Source: Myxococcales bacterium | GTDB lineage: Bacteria > Myxococcota > Polyangia > Polyangiales > Polyangiaceae | Length of the DNA stretch: 20,722 nt | NCBI GenBank assembly: GCA_020430865.1 | Contig: JAGQIY010000961.1 | Span: 1 to 20,722, forward strand | Direction: 5' to 3' | Shown here: in pieces, positions 1 to 6,082 of the stretch | How positions within the stretch are numbered: position 1 is the first letter of the stretch | Layout: each line of letters starts with the position of its first letter | Notes under the pieces: model-generated | What the model was told of the DNA's origin: nothing | What the model saw: only the letters and a program-made list of their open reading frames with translations | The model's database searches: none | Position numbers and translations under genes: made by a program

Positions 1-210
1 ACGATTGCTGCCAAGTCTCGTGGAGAGGTCTAGAGCGGCCGCGGAGCATTGGCAAGCGGGCGGCACCAACGCGGCCGTTGCCAGCCTGGAACCGCTGGTT
101 TGACGATCGCCCAGGCGCTCCTCTGACACTGCCTCGCGTCCTCCTGCCTCGCCGCCGGTCGCTGTCCCCTTGTTGCGTGCTGGCCTTTCGACTTCACTCG
201 ACCCTGCACC
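1..210. other. Left-edge flank, no supported gene
   Basis: I find no convincing coding region here. Short open frames exist on both strands but show no recognisable domain and overlap each other, as expected in GC-rich DNA. The stretch presumably holds the promoter of the FHA-domain regulator that starts at 211. I looked for a -24/-12 element; the GGCAC at 62-66 is followed by TTGC only after 11 bases, where 5 are needed, so I do not call one. Confidence 0.5.
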
Positions 211-1644
211 ATGAGCGGCGGAGAGATCACAGCGACCCTCAGTATCGCCCGCTCGAGCGACGGGCGAGCGCTGTATCGGCCCTCACCCGGTCTGGTGCTG
301 CTGTTCTGCGAGGGACGGCGGGTCGATCTCGCCCCTTCCAGTGGACCCGCGCCGCACGTCGTGGAAGGTCAGCTGCGGGTGGGTCGCGAGCCGTCGACGG
401 ATCTCTGCCTGCCCGATCAGCACGTCTCGCGTCTGCACGCGATCGTCGAACCCTCCAGCGGCGGGCTGCTCGTGCGCGACCAGGGTAGCCACAACGGCAC
501 GGGCGCCCTGCTGCCCCAACCAGGTGCCCACACCCTCCGCTACGTCAGCATCCGCACGGAACTTGTCGTGCCCTTCGACAGCGTGCTGCGCATGGGCAAC
601 ACGCTGCTCTACGTCACTGACGACGTGCAGGCGTTCCAGCAACCAGGTCACGGTCTGACCCTGCTCGGGGGACCCTGGCTGAGGCGGCTGGTATCTCCGC
701 TGAGCGGTGCGCTGGCAGCGTCGGAGACCGCGCTCCTCGAGGGAGAGACGGGCACCGGCAAGGAGCGCATGGCCCACGAGCTCCACGTGTTGAGCCAGCG
801 CCAGGGTCCCTTCGTCGCCGTGAACTGCGCCGCGCTGCCCGGTGAGCTGATCGAGTCCGAGCTGTTCGGGCACGTGAGAGGCGCCTTCTCCGGTAGCAAG
901 GACGGCCGCCAGGGGCTGTTTCGCAGCGCCGACGGCGGGACACTGCTGCTGGACGAGATCGGCGACCTGCCGCTCGCGGCCCAGAGCAAGCTGCTCAGAG
1001 TGCTCGAGGAGCACGCGGTGCGCCCGGTGGGTCAGGACCGCGCCGAACCAGTCGACGTGCGCGTGCTCGCGGCGCCGAACCGTGATCTCTTGCGTATGTG
1101 CACCGAAGGTCTTTTCCGGGAGGATTTGTTTCACCGACTGGCGACGCTGCGCCTCCGCCTGCCTCCGCTGCGCGAGCGGCGCTACGACATCCCGGCGCTG
1201 GCCTGCCACTTTCTCGACGGCCTGCAGCCCGACGCCGCGATCCGGCTCACCGCAGGGGCGATCGAGGGCCTGATCGCCCGAGCGTGGCCAGGCAACGCTC
1301 GAGAGCTTCGCAACACCGTGCGCGCCTCTGGTCTCGGAGCGCGCGCAGCCGGGCGTAGCGAGGTCAGAGCGGAGGACCTGCTCGACATCGACGCCCCAGC
1401 ATCGCGCCCATCCTGGAACATCCCCAGCGAGCCTTCCGTGGTGCCTCCGCAGAGCGGCGTCCACGTGAAGCCCTCGCGTGGTGACGTCGAGTCGCTTCAG
1501 CGAGAGCGCCTGGTGACGGCCCTGGAGATGTGCGGCGGGAACGTCGCCGAGGCGGCCCGCCGCTTGAACATGCGGCGGGCGCGGCTGTACGAGCTCTTCA
1601 ACCGTTTCGGTATCAACCCAGAGACTTTCCGCCAGGATAAGTAG
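211..1644 (+). CDS. FHA-domain sigma-54-dependent transcriptional activator (AAA+, Fis-type HTH)
   Basis: This is a 477-residue bacterial enhancer-binding protein that would hydrolyse ATP to open sigma-54 RNA polymerase promoters. An N-terminal FHA domain (about 50-135) has the conserved GR (58-59), SRLH (73-76) and NG (95-96) residues, so the input is probably a phosphothreonine peptide rather than two-component phosphorylation. The AAA+ core shows Walker A GETGTGKE (178-185), the sigma-54 contact loop as GAFSGS (224-229, usually GAFTGA), Walker B LLLDEIGD (245-252), the arginine-finger region FREDLFHRL (302-310) and sensor II WPGNARELRN (359-368). A Fis-type helix-turn-helix lies at about 433-468. 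The ATG has no clear Shine-Dalgarno. The gene converges on the 1668-3731 lipoprotein gene, which has a consensus sigma-54 promoter and is a plausible target (inference). Confidence 0.95.
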   Translation: MSGGEITATLSIARSSDGRALYRPSPGLVLLFCEGRRVDLAPSSGPAPHVVEGQLRVGREPSTDLCLPDQHVSRLHAIVEPSSGGLLVRDQGSHNGTGALLPQPGAHTLRYVSIRTELVVPFDSVLRMGNTLLYVTDDVQAFQQPGHGLTLLGGPWLRRLVSPLSGALAASETALLEGETGTGKERMAHELHVLSQRQGPFVAVNCAALPGELIESELFGHVRGAFSGSKDGRQGLFRSADGGTLLLDEIGDLPLAAQSKLLRVLEEHAVRPVGQDRAEPVDVRVLAAPNRDLLRMCTEGLFREDLFHRLATLRLRLPPLRERRYDIPALACHFLDGLQPDAAIRLTAGAIEGLIARAWPGNARELRNTVRASGLGARAAGRSEVRAEDLLDIDAPASRPSWNIPSEPSVVPPQSGVHVKPSRGDVESLQRERLVTALEMCGGNVAEAARRLNMRRARLYELFNRFGINPETFRQDK

Positions 1645-1649
1645 TCACG

Positions 1650-1661
1650 GGCGTCGACGCC
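1650..1661. terminator. Palindrome between convergent stop codons
   Basis: A perfect 12-base palindrome, GGCGTCGACGCC, fills most of the 23-base gap between the stop of the sigma-54 activator and that of the convergent lipoprotein gene. It could form a short hairpin in either transcript. There is no T-tract, so a terminator role is inferred from position only. Confidence 0.25.
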
Positions 1662-1667
1662 AGCCCC

Positions 1668-3731
1668 TCACTTCGGCGGCGCCTGAGAGCAGAAGCTGTT
1701 CACACACTCGCCCTGGCAGCAGTCTGCGCTCACGTCGCAGTGCCCGCCCTCGGGAGCGCAGCTCTGATTGCCAGGGTTGCCACACACCAGGCTCCCGCTG
1801 CCATTCGGATCGTCGATGCAGGATCCCGTGCAGCAGTCACTCCCGACGCTGCAGGACTCGCCATCTTGCCGGCAGGGGTCCAGGGCCCAGAAGCCGCGCA
1901 TGTTTGGCTGCGCCGGATCTTGCCCTGGCACCCAGAAGGGCGAGTGGCTCGGGTCTTGGCCTGCCTGGGGGTTCATGTCGATGGCTGCCACCCACAGCTG
2001 CTTGACCGCGTCCGCGCCACCCGTGAGTCGGTTCCCCAGGGTACGGCGGGAAGTGAACACCACCCAGAAGTAGCCACCGGAAGCGACCGGGGCGAACGTG
2101 GGCTCGTAGTTCAGGTGGCGATCACGATCGCCAGCGCCGAAGGGGTAGGTCACGCCGTTGAGCCGATCGAGGGCGATCTCCACCTGTGAACCATCCACCG
2201 CGGCGATCGAGAGATCGGCGTTGCCGCTACGGGTGTCGTAGGGGCCGCGATGGAAGACGGCCCACTTGCCGTTGGGGCTCACGCTGGGGTAGGCGATCGT
2301 CGCCCCGGCGCTGGCCAGCGCGACCTTGCGCTCGTTGGAGAACGCCGGCAGGCCTGCGCTCAGGTCGACGTCCATCGCGTGGAGATCGCGACTGCCAGGC
2401 TCGATGAAGAGCAGCGACGATCCATCGGGGGCGAAGGCAGGCAAGCCGACGACGCGTCCATCGAGCGCAGTGCCCGTCGCCTGGGCTCCGGTCGCGACGT
2501 CGTACACGCCGGGCAGGTCGTTGCCGATCCAGCGCCACTCGGGCAAGCCGGAGTTCATCACGGCATACTGGCCGTTGGGGGTGAGGGCGCTCATCGCCCA
2601 GCCGCGGCCGCGAGCCGTGGCGGTGACCGTGGATGCTTGCAGGTCGAACACGCTGGAGTCGGAGTCGGTAGCGGACTGTGCCTTGCCGTTGCCAAGCACC
2701 AGCGTGTTGCCGTTCGCGCTGACGGTGTGGCAGGTGGTGCAGCCATCGGTGACGCCCGCCTGAGCCAGGAAATCCTCGGGCGCGCCAGCGCCGGGGCTGA
2801 TCCGCAGCACGCGACCCGGTGAGTTCGCCCAGTAGTACACCGAGCCTCGCAAGCTGCCGGTGGCGAAGCGCCAGTTCTGATCCATCACCTTGCCGACGTT
2901 GCCCGTCGAGTCCATGCGCGAGACGCTGATCTGCACCGGAGTGCCATCGCTCGACTCGGTGAGCTGGGTCCAGGCGGCGGTGTCGAAGTCATGAGCGCCC
3001 TCGCCGGGCACGAAGTAGCGGGTGTAGTCGGCGTAGGTCGACCGCACCGAGACGCGCATCTTGTCACCCGCAGCGTAGCCATTCCACATCAACCGCGGGG
3101 GAAGCAATCCCTGAGGAAATACGGTCGAATCGTATGGATAGAGCCAGCTGGCCGTTGGATCCGGATTGGTGGCGCCGTCGAGCGCCGAGACGTCGCCCGG
3201 CGTCACCTCGGGGGCTGTATCCGTGAGGATCAGGCGCACCTTGATCTGGCTGGTGGCGGTCATGTCGCCGTACGCGGCCGTCAGGGTGACCTCTCCCCCC
3301 AAATCCCCGACCGCGCTCACCTCGCTGGTGGCCTGGTCGAAGTCCGCGATTCCGCCACGAGAGAGCGACCAACCCGTGGGTACGACGTCCTCGGTCGAGT
3401 CGTCATCCTTGCGTACCCGAGCCGTGACGCCGACCGGCGAAGCGACGCCGTTGAGCACGTCGATCTGCACGGTGGCCGGCTCGATCTCCAGCCCCACGGC
3501 CTGAGGCACGTTGATGATGCCGCCCGTGCCTCCCTGATCCGTGCCTCCGGAGCCCGAGCTTCCGCCGCTACCGGCCGTACCACCGTCTGCGTTGAGCGTC
3601 CGGCCACCGCCGGAGCTCTCGGCTCCGTCACCGCCACACGCCGAGGTGGCAAAGGCAGCGCCGCACGCCAGGGCCAGGAGCGTGGCCAGCCAGCGAGAGC
3701 TACGAGTCGAAGAAGAGGGGAGAAGTCGCAT
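1668..3731 (-). CDS. Secreted lipoprotein with CxxCH motif, beta-propeller and tandem cystine-knot-like tail
   Basis: The 687-residue product starts with a basic, hydrophobic leader ending at a lipobox-like TSAC (C32). A Gly/Ser/Thr-rich linker (about 38-72) follows, so it is probably an envelope-anchored lipoprotein. Residues about 78-165 resemble a bacterial Ig-like (Big2) domain. A single CTTCH at 331-335 matches a c-type haem site. Residues about 340-600 carry repeats such as 'SPNGKWAVF' and 'APDGSSLLFIEP', typical of TolB/WD40-like propellers. The C terminus (620-681) holds two six-cysteine repeats with the spacing C-x6-C-x5-CC-x3-C-xn-C, as in inhibitor cystine knots. Family function is not known to me; surface binding or haem-linked sensing are guesses. 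A sigma-54 promoter abuts the ATG and no typical Shine-Dalgarno is visible. It converges on a sigma-54 activator gene. Confidence 0.9.
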   Translation of the reverse strand: MRLLPSSSTRSSRWLATLLALACGAAFATSACGGDGAESSGGGRTLNADGGTAGSGGSSGSGGTDQGGTGGIINVPQAVGLEIEPATVQIDVLNGVASPVGVTARVRKDDDSTEDVVPTGWSLSRGGIADFDQATSEVSAVGDLGGEVTLTAAYGDMTATSQIKVRLILTDTAPEVTPGDVSALDGATNPDPTASWLYPYDSTVFPQGLLPPRLMWNGYAAGDKMRVSVRSTYADYTRYFVPGEGAHDFDTAAWTQLTESSDGTPVQISVSRMDSTGNVGKVMDQNWRFATGSLRGSVYYWANSPGRVLRISPGAGAPEDFLAQAGVTDGCTTCHTVSANGNTLVLGNGKAQSATDSDSSVFDLQASTVTATARGRGWAMSALTPNGQYAVMNSGLPEWRWIGNDLPGVYDVATGAQATGTALDGRVVGLPAFAPDGSSLLFIEPGSRDLHAMDVDLSAGLPAFSNERKVALASAGATIAYPSVSPNGKWAVFHRGPYDTRSGNADLSIAAVDGSQVEIALDRLNGVTYPFGAGDRDRHLNYEPTFAPVASGGYFWVVFTSRRTLGNRLTGGADAVKQLWVAAIDMNPQAGQDPSHSPFWVPGQDPAQPNMRGFWALDPCRQDGESCSVGSDCCTGSCIDDPNGSGSLVCGNPGNQSCAPEGGHCDVSADCCQGECVNSFCSQAPPK

Positions 3732-3744
3732 GGGTGACTACCTA

Positions 3745-3761
3745 CGCAAGCGGAGTGCCAA
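3745..3761 (-). promoter_or_regulatory. Consensus sigma-54 (-24/-12) promoter
   Basis: Read on the minus strand the sequence is TTGGCAC-N5-TTGC: the -24 TGGCAC complements 3755-3760 and the -12 TTGC complements 3746-3749, with the canonical five-base spacer. All ten core positions match the consensus. Transcription would start near 3734, only about three bases before the ATG at 3731, implying an almost leaderless message. A sigma-54 activator gene lies at the other end of the target gene. Site identity is read from sequence; use in vivo is inferred. Confidence 0.7.
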
Positions 3762-3798
3762 CCAAGAACTGCGGCACTTCAGCCGGCAGGGACCGCTT

Positions 3799-3813
3799 CG
3801 GCCGCCTCGGCCG
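3799..3813. promoter_or_regulatory. Perfect inverted repeat upstream of the sigma-54 promoter
   Basis: The element CGGCCG-CCT-CGGCCG can pair as a six-base-pair GC stem with a three-base loop. It lies about 40 bases upstream of the -24 element of the lipoprotein gene and about 85 bases after the stop codon of the preceding minus-strand operon. It may be the operon terminator or part of an activator binding region; the sequence does not decide. Confidence 0.3.
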
Positions 3814-3861
3814 GACAGTCATCGCGCGCACTTGCCGAACGTTTTCAGGCACTTGACGCTA

Positions 3862-3878
3862 CCGACAGTGTCCGACAG
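3862..3878. repeat. Helically phased direct repeat in the upstream region
   Basis: Two copies of CCGACAG are separated by three bases, a ten-base period equal to about one helical turn. A small palindrome, GACAGTGTC, spans the junction (3864-3872). The pair lies roughly 100 bases upstream of the sigma-54 promoter, the usual distance for an enhancer site of a sigma-54 activator. A binding role is inference only. Confidence 0.25.
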
Positions 3879-3897
3879 GCGTCCGTACACCACTCCG

Positions 3898-4842
3898 TCA
3901 CTCGAACGGAACGACGCGTACGCCGAAGCCCCAGAGCGCCTCTCGGCGATACGCGAGCAGCCCCTTGCCGTGGCCATAGGCGATGGAGTTGAACACCTGC
4001 ACCTCACCCCACTTACCTGGAAAGATCAGCCCCGTGAGGTTGCGCAGCAGGTAGTTGTCCGGCGTCCTCACTCGCTCTCCCTCGAAGCTCAGCTCGGTGC
4101 CATACAGGTACTCGCCGAACACGGCGCTGAACGGCTGCACGGCGTCAGTCAGCAGCCAGTGCAAGATCAGGTCGACACCAGGCCCGACGCTGTACGAGCG
4201 CTCGTAGTGCTGCGCGAAGAAGTACTTCAGCTGGCCGCGCGCCTCGAAGTTGAAGTTGCCGAAAGGAATCCTCACGGCAACGTCCGGCATCACGAAATTG
4301 TCGATGTTGGGCACGTCCACGTAGCGGCCCTCGTTGCCTTCGCGCGAGGCCGTGAAGTGCTCGCTCTCGTGACGCAGCGAGAGCGCGAACTCCAGGCGCC
4401 CGCGCTCCCCGAAGCTACGTTCCCCGAGGGAGTCCAGGGACAGCGCCGCGGTCAGGCCGTTGGACCCACGCCACAGGAGGCCCACCAGCGGTAGCACCAG
4501 CTGGTCTCCCGCGTCGCCCGAGGTCAGCGGGCGCTCGCTCTCCAGCTCGATCAGACCGTAGAAGCCCAGTCGCAGCGAGAGGTGCGGTGTCTCCAGGCCA
4601 ACGAACGCGAAGTCACCGCCGGCCATTTCCGCGGTGTAAGGCGTGATCTGGTAGGCCAGCGCTGGTGTGTCTCGCGATGCAGAGCGCCCGTGGCTGATCA
4701 CCCGCGAAGCTCCTGGCAGAACCGTCCACTTCGCGCCCTCGCGCTCCGCGAGCGGTGTTGGAGCCGCGCGAGCGGTCGCTGCCAGCAGAGCCGAGATGGC
4801 AACGCAGCCAGCGCACACGGAGCGGAGCATCCGGCGCCGCAT
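3898..4842 (-). CDS. Exported protein, probable outer-membrane beta-barrel
   Basis: The product is 314 residues from the ATG at 4842. I chose this start because the ATG overlaps the stop of the upstream gene (TGATG, shared base 4842), and the protein then opens with a short basic stretch and a hydrophobic Ala-rich signal peptide ending near ARAAP (about residue 27). The rest is rich in alternating aromatic and hydrophobic segments separated by charged turns, such as 'LSLRLGFYGLIELES' and 'NFEARGQLKYFFAQ', and it ends VRVVPFE. This is what outer-membrane barrels look like, but I recognise no named family. A second possible start is the ATG at 4830. The gene is translationally coupled to the lipoprotein gene before it, so the pair probably works together at the envelope. 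Confidence 0.8.
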   Translation of the reverse strand: MRRRMLRSVCAGCVAISALLAATARAAPTPLAEREGAKWTVLPGASRVISHGRSASRDTPALAYQITPYTAEMAGGDFAFVGLETPHLSLRLGFYGLIELESERPLTSGDAGDQLVLPLVGLLWRGSNGLTAALSLDSLGERSFGERGRLEFALSLRHESEHFTASREGNEGRYVDVPNIDNFVMPDVAVRIPFGNFNFEARGQLKYFFAQHYERSYSVGPGVDLILHWLLTDAVQPFSAVFGEYLYGTELSFEGERVRTPDNYLLRNLTGLIFPGKWGEVQVFNSIAYGHGKGLLAYRREALWGFGVRVVPFE

Positions 4843-5960
4843 CACAGCTCCAGCCGGTGGCTGACGAGGCGCACGCCGCTGGGCTTCGCGTCCGCCTCGC
4901 TCTGGTCGGGGCTGCTCGAGTAGCTGAACCAGATCTCGCGATCGCCATCGCGGGCGAGACTCGGGTGCTGAGCGACGTCCCGGACTCCGAATTGCCCGTC
5001 GGGGACGCCCTGGAACACTGGATGAGTCAGCGTGTTCACCTCGCTCGGGCTTGGGCCGGTCTTCCCCTTCACGTCGCTGGACAGCACCGGCGGGAACGCG
5101 AACACGTACCCGCCGATGTGCGCGTTGTAGGCCACGCTGAGCTCGCCCGAGCCCTCGATCAGCGCCGCGGACTGCTCGGGATCGCTGACCCAATCGAAGG
5201 CACCCCGGTACTCCCACGCGCCGGGGTCGGCCAGCGCCTGCTGCTTCGCCCGCCCCACCCTGCAGGTGTCATCGAACGGCCCCTCGTGGACGCAGCGATA
5301 GCTGTAGACCCAGCCGTCTCGCCCGATCAGCGCCGAGCGGCCCCATATCTGAGGTTCGAGCCAGGTCAGGGTTGGTTCCTCGGGGTAATGATTGGGGTTC
5401 AGCCTCGTGACAGCGCCTGCGTCATCGACGAGCGCCACGCCCACGCCGACCACCTGGACGTCGAGGAATCCCCGTACGAACTCCTTGCGATAGAACACCA
5501 CGGCTCGCTCGCTACCCTGCCAGTCTGTCACGAAGCCGGAGAGCGGCGTCAGTCTCAGGGAGCCACGCGCCGGATCGAGCTCCTCGGGCTCGGGGTCGAG
5601 TAGTCGCAGCAGCTCTCCTCCTTGGGGGGGAGCCAGGTAGTCGAATGCGTAGCCACAGGCGGTGTCCGCCGGGGTCAGCCGCGCGGCGACGTTCCCCAGC
5701 GACCGACCCGAGGCGTCGGACGCACCGGGGAAGATCCAGAGCGGCCCCGAGGCGAAGTCCAGCGTGAAGCCGCCGGCGAACGTCGTGACCGGCGTCGGCG
5801 GCTCGATCAGGCAGCGCTCCCGGGTCTCGCCGGAGAGCGCGGTGGTCAAGCTCTCGTCCCCCAGGCGATCGGCGCAGCCGGCGAGCGACAGCGCGCTCAA
5901 CCCGCAGGCGCACGTGAACCGAACAGCGCGCCCGCTTCGCCCCATCGCGCAGCGGAGCAT
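4842..5960 (-). CDS. Lipoprotein, possible five-bladed propeller fold
   Basis: The 372-residue product has a basic N terminus, a hydrophobic core and a clear lipobox LAGC (26-29), so it should be exported and lipid-anchored. The mature part contains repeated strand-turn units with DG, DD and W motifs ('LIGRDGWVYSYRC', 'GEGSELSVAYN'-like segments, 'REIWFSYSSS') that resemble propeller proteins of the DUF4185/glycoside-hydrolase type. I cannot assign a family firmly. The start is uncertain: ATG at 5960 or at 5945 (residue 6); neither has a good Shine-Dalgarno, and both keep the signal peptide. It is the first gene of a two-gene operon with the exported protein at 3898-4842. A run of seven G (5624-5630 on the plus strand) lies inside the gene. 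Confidence 0.85.
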   Translation of the reverse strand: MLRCAMGRSGRAVRFTCACGLSALSLAGCADRLGDESLTTALSGETRERCLIEPPTPVTTFAGGFTLDFASGPLWIFPGASDASGRSLGNVAARLTPADTACGYAFDYLAPPQGGELLRLLDPEPEELDPARGSLRLTPLSGFVTDWQGSERAVVFYRKEFVRGFLDVQVVGVGVALVDDAGAVTRLNPNHYPEEPTLTWLEPQIWGRSALIGRDGWVYSYRCVHEGPFDDTCRVGRAKQQALADPGAWEYRGAFDWVSDPEQSAALIEGSGELSVAYNAHIGGYVFAFPPVLSSDVKGKTGPSPSEVNTLTHPVFQGVPDGQFGVRDVAQHPSLARDGDREIWFSYSSSPDQSEADAKPSGVRLVSHRLEL

Positions 5961-6082
5961 AGCCGAACGTACGGCGCCGGAGCCAGGGCTGATCCAGCCC
6001 GCGCCCTGACGGCGGCGCCCAAGAGTCCACGCAGACGATTGCCAAGGTCGGTGGGATCACGCTACTGGCTCTTCCCCGAGCC
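5961..6082. promoter_or_regulatory. Divergent intergenic region with small inverted repeat
   Basis: These 122 bases separate the minus-strand lipoprotein operon from the plus-strand helicase-nuclease gene, so they should contain both promoters. A perfect inverted repeat, GGGCTG-ATC-CAGCCC, lies at 5986-6000 and is a possible operator. A weak candidate for the helicase promoter is TTGCCA (6041-6046) with TACTGG 18 bases further; I would not rely on it. Confidence 0.35.

Noticed and set aside
55..85. Sigma-54 promoter before the FHA activator
   Set aside because: GGCAC and TTGC are 11 bases apart instead of 5.
283..1464. 393-codon minus-strand open frame opposite the sigma-54 activator
   Set aside because: It is antisense to intact FHA and AAA+ motifs; the composition is low-complexity Arg/Ala/Gln.
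2930..2955. Second minus-strand -24/-12-like site
   Set aside because: The spacing is one base short and it lies inside the lipoprotein coding region.
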